From contig JAWOEI010000079.1 of NCBI GenBank assembly GCA_046482825.1, forward strand, positions 1 to 64,000: a stretch of DNA of 64,000 bases, written 5' to 3'. Each line of letters begins with the position of its first letter. Within the stretch, counting starts at the first letter, position 1. The notes under the pieces were generated by a model, which had not been told where the DNA came from, did no database searches, and was given only the letters and a program-made list of their open reading frames with translations. Below are positions 49,670 to 59,355 of the stretch, in pieces. A program made the translations under genes and the position numbers. The DNA comes from M55B167 sp046482825. GTDB taxonomy: Bacteria > Verrucomicrobiota > Kiritimatiellia > RFP12 > UBA1067.

Positions 49670-50854
49670 TCAGCTGCTGTGTTTCTTTACAAATTCGCTG
49701 ATTCTCACAACAGCCTCTTTCAATTCCTCCATGCCTGTCGCATAGGCACAGCGCAAAAAACCTTCGCCGCAGGAACCGAATGCGCTGCCGGGAACACAGG
49801 CAACGTTGTACTCCTCAAGCAGTTTCATCGCAAAATCATACGATGAAAGACCGGTTGTCTGTATGCTCGGAAAAACATAAAAAGATCCGCGCGGCATAAA
49901 ACAGTCCAGCCCTATTTCATTAAGTGATTCAACAATGAAGTTCCGGCGGAACCTATATGATTCACGCATTCTGATCACCTCTTCCGCTCCGTTGCGCAAT
50001 GCTTCAAGTCCGGCGACCTGACTGATGGACGAAGCACACATTATACAGAACTGATGAATTTTCATCATGGCGTCGGTAAGCACCGGGGGAGCGCAGACAT
50101 AACCGAGGCGGAAACCCGTCATGGACCAGGCCTTGGAAAAACCGTTGAGAAGTATCAGGCGATCCTTTATCCGGGGAATTGACGAAAATGATGTACGCGT
50201 TCCGTCATAGATCAGTTCCATATACACCTCATCCGATATCAGGATGATATTATGCTTTATCGCGAAATCCGCCAGTGCTTCAACATCCTCCTGCCGCAGT
50301 ACAGCGCCAGTAGGATTGTTGGGAAAATTCAAAAGCAAGGCCCGGGTTGCCGGCGTCACTTTTTTATCGAGTTCTTCTATCGTTATGCGGAATTCGTCCT
50401 TCCGGTAGGTTTCAACCGGTACGGGTATACCGTGCGCCATACTGATCAGGGGGCCATACGCCACAAACGCCGGTTCGTGATAGAGAACTTCGTCACCGGG
50501 ACGGATGATAGTGCGCAGCGCGATATCCAGAGCTTCACTCACACCGACTGTCACCAGAATTTCATGCTCGGGATCATATTGAGCATCAAAAGACTTTTCC
50601 ATATAGGCGGCAATTTCACGTCGTAGCGCAGGCGTGCCGAGATTGGATGTGTAACGGGTGGATCCATTCTCTATGCTTTCCACTGTTTTGGCTCTGATAT
50701 GCCATGGCGTACTGAAATCAGGCTCACCTATTCCAAGTGAGATCACATCTTTACGGCTGGCTACAATATCAAAAAAATCGCGGATTCCGGATTTGGGCAG
50801 ATTACTTATATGTTCTGCTACGAAATCAGGGACAGACCTTGAGTCGTTCGTCAT
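49670..50854 (-). CDS. class I/II pyridoxal-phosphate aminotransferase
   Basis: 394 residues from the ATG at 50854, preceded by GAGAGGG. An open extension to 50953 lies inside the Lrp gene and is not used. Fold-type I landmarks are 'SLGIGEPDFSTPWHIR', 'NFPNNPTGAVL' with the PLP-binding Asn, 'ISDEVYMELIYDG', the Schiff-base Lys in 'NGFSKAWSMTGFRLGY', and the carboxylate-binding Arg in 'GFLRCAYAT'. Substrate amino acids are not defined by sequence; it may be aspartate/aromatic or alanine type. It overlaps the 3' end of the Lrp/AsnC gene by 29 bases, which points to regulation by that protein. Confidence 0.92.
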   Translation of the reverse strand: MTNDSRSVPDFVAEHISNLPKSGIRDFFDIVASRKDVISLGIGEPDFSTPWHIRAKTVESIENGSTRYTSNLGTPALRREIAAYMEKSFDAQYDPEHEILVTVGVSEALDIALRTIIRPGDEVLYHEPAFVAYGPLISMAHGIPVPVETYRKDEFRITIEELDKKVTPATRALLLNFPNNPTGAVLRQEDVEALADFAIKHNIILISDEVYMELIYDGTRTSFSSIPRIKDRLILLNGFSKAWSMTGFRLGYVCAPPVLTDAMMKIHQFCIMCASSISQVAGLEALRNGAEEVIRMRESYRFRRNFIVESLNEIGLDCFMPRGSFYVFPSIQTTGLSSYDFAMKLLEEYNVACVPGSAFGSCGEGFLRCAYATGMEELKEAVVRISEFVKKHSS

Positions 50855-51305
50855 TGTTTTCCCTCTCCATAAGAACACCCTGGTCCTTATATGTTTTAAG
50901 CATAAAGTGGGTTGCTGTTGAAAGCACACCATCAATGTTTGCCAGACGCGCACTCACAAAACCCGCCACTTCCTGCAGAGATGAACCTTTGACGAAAAGA
51001 AGAAGATCATAACCTCCTGACATGAGAAAAATTGATTCAACTTCACTGAACTGGCCGATCCGTCTGGCAATACTGTCAAAACCGCCGTCATGCTGCGGGC
51101 GAACCCGAAGTTCAATAACCGCACGTACATCATCAGTATCGAGTTTATCCTCATTTATGATGGCTTTGAATGCGCGTATAATTCCTCTGGACTGCAACTC
51201 TTTTATGCGTTTTTCAACATCTTCAGCTGTGCTCCCCAGTTCTTTCGCAAGTATGTCACTGGATTCTCTGGCATTATCCGTTAACAGATCAAGTAATGGG
51301 TCCAT
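50826..51305 (-). CDS. Lrp/AsnC family transcriptional regulator
   Basis: 159 residues: an N-terminal winged helix-turn-helix ('LLDLLTDNARESSDILAKEL...RIKELQSRGIIRAF') and a C-terminal RAM ligand-binding domain ('VIELRVRPQHDGGFDSIARR', 'GGYDLLLFVKG'). Such proteins sense amino acids and often control the neighbouring aminotransferase, here overlapping by 29 bases on the same strand. It probably also acts on the divergent class IV aminotransferase promoter in the 160-base gap, but no palindromic site was identified. Confidence 0.93.
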   Translation of the reverse strand: MDPLLDLLTDNARESSDILAKELGSTAEDVEKRIKELQSRGIIRAFKAIINEDKLDTDDVRAVIELRVRPQHDGGFDSIARRIGQFSEVESIFLMSGGYDLLLFVKGSSLQEVAGFVSARLANIDGVLSTATHFMLKTYKDQGVLMERENNDERLKVCP

Positions 51306-51465
51306 AATAAAAAACCTTTCGTTATTTATATGCGTCGTATTCTAAACAATGATGCAGCTTGTAAGCAAGGATGAAGAATCAATTAGTCTTCCATAACAGC
51401 AATGAAGCTGGTAATATACTGAACTTTAGAAGTCGGCAAGTCTCCGCATTTATCAGGTCTGTTAT

Positions 51466-52431
51466 ATGAATGTAATCAAGCTTTCTGAATATATCGAAAC
51501 ATTGGAAAAAAACCGTAAACCATGGCAGAAGAATTACTACGCCATGTATTCCAGTCTGCTCAGGGGCGTGGTCACCGACCCTGTGTTGATGCAGGTTCCT
51601 CTTGACGACCATCTTGTCCACCGCGGTGACGGGGTTTTTGATACCTTCAAGTGCGTCAACCGCGGGGCATACAACCTTGACTCACATCTCAGACGATTAA
51701 TCCGTTCAGCATTTTCGACAGGACTGCGATGGCCCGGCGGTATAGATGAGATCAGAAAACTGACTGTTGAAACGCTGAAGGTAGCCGACAGAGACAACTG
51801 TTCCGCAAGGATTATTCTTGCCCGCGGTCCCGGCAGTTACAGCGTAAGCCCTTACGACAGCGACGGTCCTTCACTTTATATTGTCGTCTATACCGCAGGA
51901 ACCCCTTTCATGGAACGCAAACCTGAAGGCGCCGATGTACGCCGGAGTCATATCCCGGTAAAACCTGCCGAGTTCGCCACTGTAAAGAACTGCAATTACC
52001 TTCCCAATGTGATGATGAAGCGTGAAGCTGTGGACTGGGGAGTTGATTTTGTGGTCGGTTTTGATGAAAACGGTTTTATGACAGAGGGAGCCACAGAGAA
52101 TTTCGGAATTGTCACAGACAGTAAAGACCTTGTTTTCCCGCGCATGCGGAAAATCCTCAGCGGCACCACCATGAAACGCACCATGGAATTCGCCCGGGAA
52201 CTGGTCGGAAAAGGAATACTGGAGTCTGTCGGCTTCGGCGATATTACACTGGACGATGTGAATGGCGCCCGTGAACTGCTGATTGTCGGTACAACACTTA
52301 ATGTGGTATGCGCCAGGAGTTTTGATGGAAGGCCTGTCGGAAACGGACGGCCCGGCAGGACAGGACTTACCCTGAACCGTATGGTTGCCGATGATATAAG
52401 AAGCAACGCTGAGCTGAGAACCGAGTATTAG
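51466..52431 (+). CDS. class IV aminotransferase (branched-chain or aminodeoxychorismate-lyase type)
   Basis: 321 residues of fold-type IV PLP enzymes. The motifs are 'DDHLVHRGDGVFDTFKC', the Schiff-base Lys in 'VKNCNYLPNVMMKREA', 'MTEGATENFGIV', and the phosphate-binding 'SGTTMKRTMEFA' and 'VGTTLNVVCA' loops. The family comprises branched-chain aminotransferase (IlvE), D-amino-acid aminotransferase and PabC. The NYLPN motif is shared by IlvE-like members, but the 30-residue N-terminal extension is unusual and no assignment is firm. It is divergent from the Lrp gene. Confidence 0.85.
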   Translation: MNVIKLSEYIETLEKNRKPWQKNYYAMYSSLLRGVVTDPVLMQVPLDDHLVHRGDGVFDTFKCVNRGAYNLDSHLRRLIRSAFSTGLRWPGGIDEIRKLTVETLKVADRDNCSARIILARGPGSYSVSPYDSDGPSLYIVVYTAGTPFMERKPEGADVRRSHIPVKPAEFATVKNCNYLPNVMMKREAVDWGVDFVVGFDENGFMTEGATENFGIVTDSKDLVFPRMRKILSGTTMKRTMEFARELVGKGILESVGFGDITLDDVNGARELLIVGTTLNVVCARSFDGRPVGNGRPGRTGLTLNRMVADDIRSNAELRTEY

Positions 52432-52571
52432 GAATGCTGATAATGCGCAGGTTATCAACTACGTAGAAACAAAAAATGAAAACTTTTTACATGCTTCAAC
52501 AACCCGTATCTTTCTGCGCTTTGCGTATTGAAATTTGTTCAGACTACAGACAACACCGAGGAAAAAGATAA

Positions 52572-55500
52572 ATGAGACCGTTACAACTGAAGGGAACAAA
52601 CGTTTTTTCAAAATTCAGACTCGACTCCCTGTCTACTGCCTTGAAGAATGCTTTAGTATGCGGTGACGATATACAAATCGAGTCCAATTATATCTACCTG
52701 CTTGAGACAGACGGAGATCCTGACACCCGGACCATAGAACGAGCCTGCACTCTGCTTGATGCCCGGCAGTTTAACGGTTTTGAAAGGGGATTCTATATTA
52801 CACCGCGTAAAGGAACAATATCCCCCTGGTCATCCAAAGCGACAGATATATTTGTGAACTGCGGTATTACTTCAGTAAAGCGTGTTGAACGCGGCGTGCA
52901 TCTGGTTATTACTGTAAACAACGAGGAACTGTCTTCGGCTCAGCTTGCAGATGCTTACGACCTACTGCATGATCGAATGACAGAAGGTCTGTATGTTGAT
53001 ATTGATGACATTTTTGACCATCTTCCTCCGGCGAAAGGTGTTGTATTCAATATTCTCGAAGAAGGCCTTACAGCGCTTGAAAAAGCCAATGTGAAAATGG
53101 GGCTTGCACTTAGCAGAAACGAGATCGAATATCTCTACAGCTATTTTTCAAAAGAGAAGCGCAACCCTACGGATACCGAGCTGGTTATGTTCGGTCAGGT
53201 GAATTCTGAACACTGTCGGCATAAGATATTCAATGCCGACTGGATTGTTGATGGTGAAAAAAAGGAGCTTTCCCTGTTCGGAATGATCAGAAATTCACAT
53301 AAGTCCAATCCGGGAGGTACTCTGGTTGCATATGCGGATAATTCCGGTGTTATGGAAGGGTTCAGGACAGCCGGGTTTGCTATCGACGGCCGGAGCGGAA
53401 AATACCAATTCAAGGATAAACAGATTGATATCCTGATGAAGGTTGAAACACACAACCACCCGACAGCCATATCTCCTTTCCCGGGTGCTGCAACCGGTGT
53501 AGGTGGCGAAATCCGTGATGAGGCGGCCACGGGAACCGGATCAAAAACCAAGGCGGGAATAGCCGGATTTATGGTTTCAGATCTCAGAATTCCCGGATTT
53601 GCAATGCCGTGGGAGAAAGATTATGCGGAATTTCCTTCCCGCCTCGCGACACCGCTGGAGATAATGACAGACGGTCCTGTAGGAGGAGCATCATTCGGAA
53701 ATGAGTTCGGCCGCCCGCAACTCTGCGGTTTTTTCCGTACTTATGAAGAGATGGTATGTGAGCGTTACATCGGGTATCACAAACCCATTATGCTCGCAGG
53801 CGGTATGGGAAATATATACAGGGATCAGGTTTACAAGAAACATCTTAAGCCTGATTTTCTGATTGTGCAGATAGGCGGACCCGCGATGCGCATAGGACTG
53901 GGTGGCGGCGCTGCTTCCTCAATGGATACCGGCAGCAACGATGAATCTCTGGATTTTGATTCCGTACAGCGCGGCAATGCCGAGATAGAACGACGATGTC
54001 AGGAGGTTATCGACGCCTGTGCTGCCATGGGAGAGGATAATCCTGTTGTCAGCATTCACGATATCGGTGCCGGAGGTCTTTCCAACGGCTGCCCTGAACT
54101 GGTGGAGGAAACCGGAGCCGAATTTGATCTGCGGACTATTCACAATGAAGAGCCGTCAATGAATCCCATGGAAATATGGTGCTGTGAGGCTCAGGAAAGA
54201 TATGTGCTGTCCATTGCACCAGAGAACAGACAGATGTTTGAAGATATCTGCCGGCGTGAACGGTGTCCGGTGGCTTTCATAGGTACTGCCCGCATTGACA
54301 GACGTCTGATTGTAAATGATACATATTTCAATGATAAACCCATTGACATGGATATTAACGTTCTGCTGAGTAAACCGCCTAAGGGTCTTCGCGATGTCAG
54401 GCGTTCGGATATCATGCCGCCGGCTCTTGACTTCGATTCCGTAAAACCCATAGATGCGCTGGAACGTGTTCTGCAGCTTCCTGCTGTTGCTGATAAAACT
54501 TTTCTGATTACCATTACCGATCGCACCGTGACCGGCATGGTGCACCGTGATCAGATGTGCGGACCATACCAGCTTCCTGTAGCCGATTCCGCAGTGACTA
54601 TCACAGGTTATAAGTGCTTTACAGGTGAGGCCATGTCCACCGGGGAACGTACTCCGGTGGCTTTGATAAGCGGTCCCGCATCAGCACGTATGGCGGTTGG
54701 TGAATCTCTTACCAATATCGCCTGCAACAATATAGGCGCAATTGGAAATATCAAGCTTTCGGCAAACTGGATGTGTGCCTGCGGTGAAGAGGGGGAGGAT
54801 GCGCGTCTGTTTGATACAGTCCGGACAATCGGCATGGAGTTATGTCCTGATCTGGGTATTTCAGTGCCGGTCGGGAAAGATTCTCTTTCTATGCGTACCG
54901 TATGGAAGGATAAAAATAAAAAGCAGCACAAACAACGGGCACCGCTGTCTCTGATTGTCAGCGCTTTTTCCCCCGTGTCAGATGTGCGCAAAAGCGTTTC
55001 ACCTGATTTAAAACCCGGCGAGTCCAAACTTATCCTTGTCGATCTCGCTTGCGGAAAAAACCGTCTGGGGGCAAGTGCTCTGGCACAGGTTTACAACCAG
55101 ACAGGCACTGAAACACCTGATCTGATGAATCCTGCAGTTCTTAAAACATTCTTTGAAACTATGCAGGAACTGGTGGAAAAAGAGCTTCTGCTGGCTTACC
55201 ACGACCGCTCGGACGGCGGTGTTGCCGCAACACTGGCTGAGATGGCTTTCAGCGGGGGGCGAGGCATAAAAGCGGAGTTGTCCGGCAATGATATTCTCGC
55301 TGCTCTGTTCAGCGAAGAACTCGGTGCAGTTCTGCAGGTTGCTTCAGACAATGTGACTGAAGTGACTGACCTTTTTAAACAACACGGACTGAACGGAGAC
55401 TTTATTTCTGTCATAGGTTATGTTGAAGACAATCGTGAATTCACTGTCTCCGTTGGCGGAGAAACTGCAATTAAAACCAATATCACCTGGCTGCGCAGAA

Positions 55501-56435
55501 AATGGTCGGCATTGACCTGTCGGATGCAGGCGCTGCGCGACAATCCTGATTGCGCCTGGCAGGAATATGACAACGGTCTTGATGAGAACGATTCCGGAAT
55601 GCAGTTTGAATTAACTTATAATCCGGATGAAAACACGACAGGAACAGTGGAAATGCTGAACCGGAAACCGCGTATGGCTATCCTCAGGGAACAGGGAATC
55701 AACGGACATGTTGAAATGGCGGCCGCCTTTGCTCTGGCCGGTTTTGATCCTGCGGACGTCCACATGACGGACCTGCTGAACGGAAGAGCAGATCTTGCGG
55801 ATTTCTGCGGGCTGGCCGCCTGCGGCGGGTTTTCCTACGGTGATGTTCTCGGGGCCGGTTCAGGATGGGCGCGCAGTATTCTTTACAATGCGGAACTTGT
55901 GCAGATGTTCAAAACATTTTTTGAACGTCTGGATACATTTACACTGGGTGTCTGCAATGGGTGCCAGATGGTTTCACAGCTCAAGGATATTGTGCCGGGT
56001 GCAGCGCACTGGCCGCGTTTTGTGCGCAATGCATCCGAACAGTTTGAAGGACGTTACGCTACGGTCGAAATTCTGGAGTCACCATCTGTCCTGCTCAAAG
56101 GCATGCAGGGATCACGTGTTCCTGTTGCGGTTGCCCATGGAGAGGGGCGGGTCGAATTCGCGGATGCCGCCAACGACGCTTCCGCACTGGCCGCCCTGCG
56201 CTATGTTGATGGACGAGGAGAGCCGACAGAGCGTTACCCCTGGAATCCCAACGGATCCAAAGGAGGCTTGACCGGATTCACCACAGATGATGGACGTGCA
56301 ACCATTATGATGCCGCACCCCGAACGCGGATTCCGTTCCGCTCAGCTTTCCTACAAGCCAGACAATATATTCACTGATGAGGCCGGTCCCTGGATGCGCA
56401 TGTTTCATAACGCCTTTGCGTTTGTAAACAGATGA
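52572..56435 (+). CDS. purL: phosphoribosylformylglycinamidine synthase, single-chain PurL
   Basis: Fourth step of purine synthesis: FGAR + glutamine + ATP gives FGAM. At 1287 residues it is the large form found in E. coli and eukaryotes, with the PurS-like N-terminus, two AIRS-like domains and a C-terminal glutamine amidotransferase. Visible motifs are 'GQVNSEHCRHKIF', 'VETHNHPTAISPFPGAATG', 'SIHDIGAGGLSNG', 'AYHDRSDGGVAATLAEM' and the amidotransferase nucleophile Cys1128 in 'GVCNGCQMVSQL', with the partner His and Glu in 'MPHPERGFR'. A good ribosome-binding site (GAGGAAAAAG) precedes the ATG. No other pur gene is adjacent. Confidence 0.97.
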   Translation: MRPLQLKGTNVFSKFRLDSLSTALKNALVCGDDIQIESNYIYLLETDGDPDTRTIERACTLLDARQFNGFERGFYITPRKGTISPWSSKATDIFVNCGITSVKRVERGVHLVITVNNEELSSAQLADAYDLLHDRMTEGLYVDIDDIFDHLPPAKGVVFNILEEGLTALEKANVKMGLALSRNEIEYLYSYFSKEKRNPTDTELVMFGQVNSEHCRHKIFNADWIVDGEKKELSLFGMIRNSHKSNPGGTLVAYADNSGVMEGFRTAGFAIDGRSGKYQFKDKQIDILMKVETHNHPTAISPFPGAATGVGGEIRDEAATGTGSKTKAGIAGFMVSDLRIPGFAMPWEKDYAEFPSRLATPLEIMTDGPVGGASFGNEFGRPQLCGFFRTYEEMVCERYIGYHKPIMLAGGMGNIYRDQVYKKHLKPDFLIVQIGGPAMRIGLGGGAASSMDTGSNDESLDFDSVQRGNAEIERRCQEVIDACAAMGEDNPVVSIHDIGAGGLSNGCPELVEETGAEFDLRTIHNEEPSMNPMEIWCCEAQERYVLSIAPENRQMFEDICRRERCPVAFIGTARIDRRLIVNDTYFNDKPIDMDINVLLSKPPKGLRDVRRSDIMPPALDFDSVKPIDALERVLQLPAVADKTFLITITDRTVTGMVHRDQMCGPYQLPVADSAVTITGYKCFTGEAMSTGERTPVALISGPASARMAVGESLTNIACNNIGAIGNIKLSANWMCACGEEGEDARLFDTVRTIGMELCPDLGISVPVGKDSLSMRTVWKDKNKKQHKQRAPLSLIVSAFSPVSDVRKSVSPDLKPGESKLILVDLACGKNRLGASALAQVYNQTGTETPDLMNPAVLKTFFETMQELVEKELLLAYHDRSDGGVAATLAEMAFSGGRGIKAELSGNDILAALFSEELGAVLQVASDNVTEVTDLFKQHGLNGDFISVIGYVEDNREFTVSVGGETAIKTNITWLRRKWSALTCRMQALRDNPDCAWQEYDNGLDENDSGMQFELTYNPDENTTGTVEMLNRKPRMAILREQGINGHVEMAAAFALAGFDPADVHMTDLLNGRADLADFCGLAACGGFSYGDVLGAGSGWARSILYNAELVQMFKTFFERLDTFTLGVCNGCQMVSQLKDIVPGAAHWPRFVRNASEQFEGRYATVEILESPSVLLKGMQGSRVPVAVAHGEGRVEFADAANDASALAALRYVDGRGEPTERYPWNPNGSKGGLTGFTTDDGRATIMMPHPERGFRSAQLSYKPDNIFTDEAGPWMRMFHNAFAFVNR

Positions 56436-56608
56436 AGATGCTTTCACGGTTTTCATGCTTGTTTGCACTTGGTTTTTTGCCTGTCGCTGTTGAGATGTGC
56501 ATTCCTGAAAAAGCTTACACGTACGGCACAATCAGGCGGAAATATGTCTTTTCAATCCTTTTGAAACGCAGAGCGTTTTTTATTGCCGTTAACGGTTTTT
56601 TTTTATAA
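56432..56608 (+). CDS. possible small protein overlapping the purL stop (58 residues)
   Basis: An ATGA overlap with the purL stop opens a 58-codon frame beginning MKMLSRFSCLFALGFLPVAV, which looks like a signal peptide or membrane helix, followed by a basic tail. A terminator-like hairpin (56564-56584) lies inside its 3' part, which argues against it. No similarity is recognised. Treat as a candidate only. Confidence 0.2.
   Translation: MKMLSRFSCLFALGFLPVAVEMCIPEKAYTYGTIRRKYVFSILLKRRAFFIAVNGFFL
56564..56584 (+). terminator. possible intrinsic terminator after purL
   Basis: AAACGC (56564-56569), loop AGA, GCGTTT (56573-56578), then TTTATT. It is short but has the required T-run, and lies 130 bases past the purL stop. 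Confidence 0.5.
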
Positions 56609-56678
56609 TCTTAATTATTCAGCGTACTTACATGAAGTTTTAAGAACAAATGAATGCTATCGTGAAAGGAGCATATCA

Positions 56679-57671
56679 ATGGCTAGAAACGTAACAATGT
56701 TTACAGGACAGTGGGCTGACCTCCCGTTTGCACAGGTCTGTGAGATGATGAGCGAATTCGGTTATGACGGCCTGGAACTCTGTTGCTGGGGAGATCATAT
56801 TGATCTTGATAAGGCATCCAGAAGCAAGAAATACTGTGAGGACAAGCAGGCTGTTCTTGAGGAAAACGGTCTGGGATGCTGGGCTATTTCAAACCATCTT
56901 TCCGGCCAGCTGGTGTGTGATCCTATTGACGAGCGTCATTACGCGTTTGCTCCGGCTGAGTGCAAGGGTGACCCCAAAAAAGCAAAGAAATGGGCAGTCA
57001 GCATGCAGAAGAAAGCAGCCAAGGCCGCTGTCAATATGGGTGTGAATGTTGTTAACGGCTTCACCGGTTCCCCTGTCTGGCATCTTCTTTACTCTTTTCC
57101 TCCGTGTCTTCCGGGACAGATAGATGCAGGCTATAAGGAATTTGCCAAAACCTGGAAACCTATTCTCAACTACTATGCGGATCTGGGCGTGAAATTCGCT
57201 CTTGAAGTGCATCCCACTGAGATAGCTTTCGATATCGCATCGGCCGAACGTGCTCTCGATGCGCTGGACGGACATCCTGCATTCGGTTTTAATTACGACC
57301 CTTCGCATCTGGGATATCAGGGTGTTGACTATGTTAAATTTATCCGTAAATTTTCCGATCGTATTTTTCATGTTCACATGAAAGACGCCTGGTGGGGTCA
57401 TGGTGACGGCAGTGCAGGTATTTTCGGAGGCCACACGGATTTCGGTGATCCCCGGCGTTACTGGGATTTTCGTTCTCTGGGGCATGGAGACATCAACTTT
57501 GAAGAGGTCATTGTGGCCCTGAATGACATAGGTTATGAAGGTCCGCTCTCGGTTGAATGGGAGGATTCCCGCATGGATCGCTGTCATGGCGCTCAGGAAG
57601 CATGCGACTTTGTACGCTGCGTGGATTTTCCGTCCAGCAATATAGCTTTTGATGGTCAGTTTGATCGTTAA
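56679..57671 (+). CDS. sugar phosphate isomerase/epimerase family protein (xylose-isomerase-like TIM barrel)
   Basis: 330 residues from the ATG at 56679, set by AAAGGAG 7 bases upstream; the frame is open further but codes nothing plausible. The TIM-barrel metal and catalytic positions are visible: 'YDGLELCCWG' early, the Glu in 'ALEVHPTEIAFD', the Asp and His in 'NYDPSHLGY', 'IFHVHMKDAWW' and the final Glu in 'PLSVEWEDSRMD'. Members isomerise or epimerise sugars, inosose or keto-sugars. It sits 13 bases before a complete TRAP transporter, so it probably acts on the imported substrate or its product. Similar proteins commonly accompany Gfo/Idh/MocA enzymes. Confidence 0.88.
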   Translation: MARNVTMFTGQWADLPFAQVCEMMSEFGYDGLELCCWGDHIDLDKASRSKKYCEDKQAVLEENGLGCWAISNHLSGQLVCDPIDERHYAFAPAECKGDPKKAKKWAVSMQKKAAKAAVNMGVNVVNGFTGSPVWHLLYSFPPCLPGQIDAGYKEFAKTWKPILNYYADLGVKFALEVHPTEIAFDIASAERALDALDGHPAFGFNYDPSHLGYQGVDYVKFIRKFSDRIFHVHMKDAWWGHGDGSAGIFGGHTDFGDPRRYWDFRSLGHGDINFEEVIVALNDIGYEGPLSVEWEDSRMDRCHGAQEACDFVRCVDFPSSNIAFDGQFDR

Positions 57672-57684
57672 CAGGAGATCAGAA

Positions 57685-58719
57685 ATGAAATGTACAGCCG
57701 GACGGATTCTGTTTGGATTGTCGTTGTTTGCCGTTCTGGCGGGTTGCGGAAAAAAGGCTGCTGAGGGGACTGCGGATAATCCGATTGAACTCTCCTACAG
57801 CATCTTTTTTCCTCCGACCCATGTGCAATGCATATTATCCTCCGCCTGGGCTTCTGAAATTCAGAAACGCACAGGCGGGAGGGTTAAGATCACTGTCTAT
57901 CCCGGCGGCTCTCTGACCAAGGCGCCGCAATGTTATCAGGGAGTAGTTGATGGTGTCTCTGATATCGGTCAAAGTGCTTTTGCATATACCCGGGGGCGTT
58001 TCCCGCTGATTGAAGGCATCGATCTTCCGCTGGGGTATCCTGACGGTATGGCTGCAACACTTTCCGGCAATGCGGCGATTCAGAAATTCCGCCCTGAGGA
58101 GATTCAGGATACGGAAATTATGTACGTCCATGCTCATGGTCCGGGCATTATTGCGGGCAAAAAACCTGTCAGACGTTTGGCGGACATGAAAGGCCTGAAC
58201 GTCAGAGCCACCGGTTTTTCGGCAAAGGTCGTCGAAAGTCTTGGCGGTTCTCCTGTGGGTATGCCGCAGGGGCAGGCCTATGAGGCGCTTCAGAAAGGCG
58301 TGGTTGACGCCACTGTCTGTCCGGTGGAAACCCTGAAAGGGTGGAATCAGGCCGAAGTGGTTGAGTATGTGACCGATTCCCAGTGTATCGGATATACAAC
58401 AGCGTTTTTTGTTGCAATGAACAAAAAAACATGGAACTCCCTTCCGGCAGACATAAGAAAAACAATTGAAGAAGTTAATGACGAATGGATTCCGAAACAC
58501 GGACAGGCATGGCTGGACGCCGATGTCGAGGGACGCGCTTTTGCCGGGGAGAACAACTGCGAGTTCGTGCAGCTGTCCTCTGAGCAACAGGAGCTCTGGA
58601 CAGAGTCCGTATCACCGCTGATTGCCGACTACATAAAACGCACGGAAGAAAAAGGTCTTGCGGGAGCTGAGTTTGTCAGTACTCTGCAGAAAAGCGTAAC
58701 CGGAACATCACTACGGTAA
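57685..58719 (+). CDS. dctP: TRAP transporter substrate-binding protein DctP (lipoprotein)
   Basis: 344 residues from the ATG at 57685, after AGGAG. A lipoprotein signal ends in the lipobox 'LAGC' (Cys21). The mature protein is a TRAP DctP receptor: 'LSYSIFFPPTHVQC', 'RTGGRVKITVYPGGSLTKAP', the core 'DMKGLNVRATGFSAKVVESL' with the carboxylate-binding Arg, and 'MPQGQAYEALQKGVVDATVC'. That Arg is typical of receptors for organic acids such as C4-dicarboxylates or sugar acids. It is the first gene of dctPQM. The lipid anchor is less usual in Proteobacteria but known elsewhere. Confidence 0.95.
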   Translation: MKCTAGRILFGLSLFAVLAGCGKKAAEGTADNPIELSYSIFFPPTHVQCILSSAWASEIQKRTGGRVKITVYPGGSLTKAPQCYQGVVDGVSDIGQSAFAYTRGRFPLIEGIDLPLGYPDGMAATLSGNAAIQKFRPEEIQDTEIMYVHAHGPGIIAGKKPVRRLADMKGLNVRATGFSAKVVESLGGSPVGMPQGQAYEALQKGVVDATVCPVETLKGWNQAEVVEYVTDSQCIGYTTAFFVAMNKKTWNSLPADIRKTIEEVNDEWIPKHGQAWLDADVEGRAFAGENNCEFVQLSSEQQELWTESVSPLIADYIKRTEEKGLAGAEFVSTLQKSVTGTSLR

Positions 58720-58833
58720 ATCATCTTCCTTCCTGGAGGGGAGATTCCTTTAAAATGAAACGGATATGCGGATACGTTGCGGTTCGGCAAAATATCAATT
58801 CGTCGGATTGTGTGTGAAAAACGCCTCACTGAT

Positions 58834-59355
58834 ATGCAAAAAAAATCCAGTCAGACAAAAGGCTCTTCTTTAAACTGGTTCTGGAGCGGAGCCGTTATAC
58901 TTGTCAGGGTAATGACATTCCTCTCATGCGCTGCACTGATAGTTATGGCGTTGATTACCTGTGTTGACATTGTCCTTCGTATTATGCATGTGCCTGCCAA
59001 GGGAGCGTACGATCTGGTCCGACTCTGCGGAGCGGTCAGTGTTACCTGTGCGCTGCCCCTGACCACAGCGATGAAGGGGCATGTGGCTATAGAATATTTC
59101 TTTCACAAGCTAAACAGATACGGCCGTATTATCGTGGACTCATTGATGCGGGGAATTGTTTTTCTCGGATTATCCTTCGCATCGTGGGCTTCTTTTGGTT
59201 ACGGAATGCGTTTTCTCAGCAATGGAGAAGTAACCAGTACAATAGAGGTTCCCGTTTTCTGGGTGCCCTGGCTGATGTCCGTGTCCTTTGCGCTTACAGC
59301 TCTCGTTGTTCTTTTCCATCTCATTTACCCCGGCAGGGAACTGGTGCGCTTATGA
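58834..59355 (+). CDS. dctQ: TRAP transporter small permease DctQ
   Basis: 173 residues from the ATG at 58834. The frame also contains a GTG at 58810 and is open from 58777, so the start is uncertain; none has a good Shine-Dalgarno. Four membrane helices are visible, including 'LSCAALIVMALITCVDIVLRIM' with the usual Asp and Arg, and 'LPLTTAMKGHVAIEYFFH'. It couples the receptor to the large permease. The stop overlaps the dctM start by ATGA. A 20-codon frame with a strong ribosome-binding site (GGAGGGGAG) begins at 58755 in another register and ends at 58817, just before this gene. Confidence 0.9.
   Translation: MQKKSSQTKGSSLNWFWSGAVILVRVMTFLSCAALIVMALITCVDIVLRIMHVPAKGAYDLVRLCGAVSVTCALPLTTAMKGHVAIEYFFHKLNRYGRIIVDSLMRGIVFLGLSFASWASFGYGMRFLSNGEVTSTIEVPVFWVPWLMSVSFALTALVVLFHLIYPGRELVRL

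Noticed and set aside
50855..50953. N-terminal extension of the class I aminotransferase
   Set aside because: It lies inside the Lrp/AsnC coding region, and GAGAGGG sets the start at 50854.
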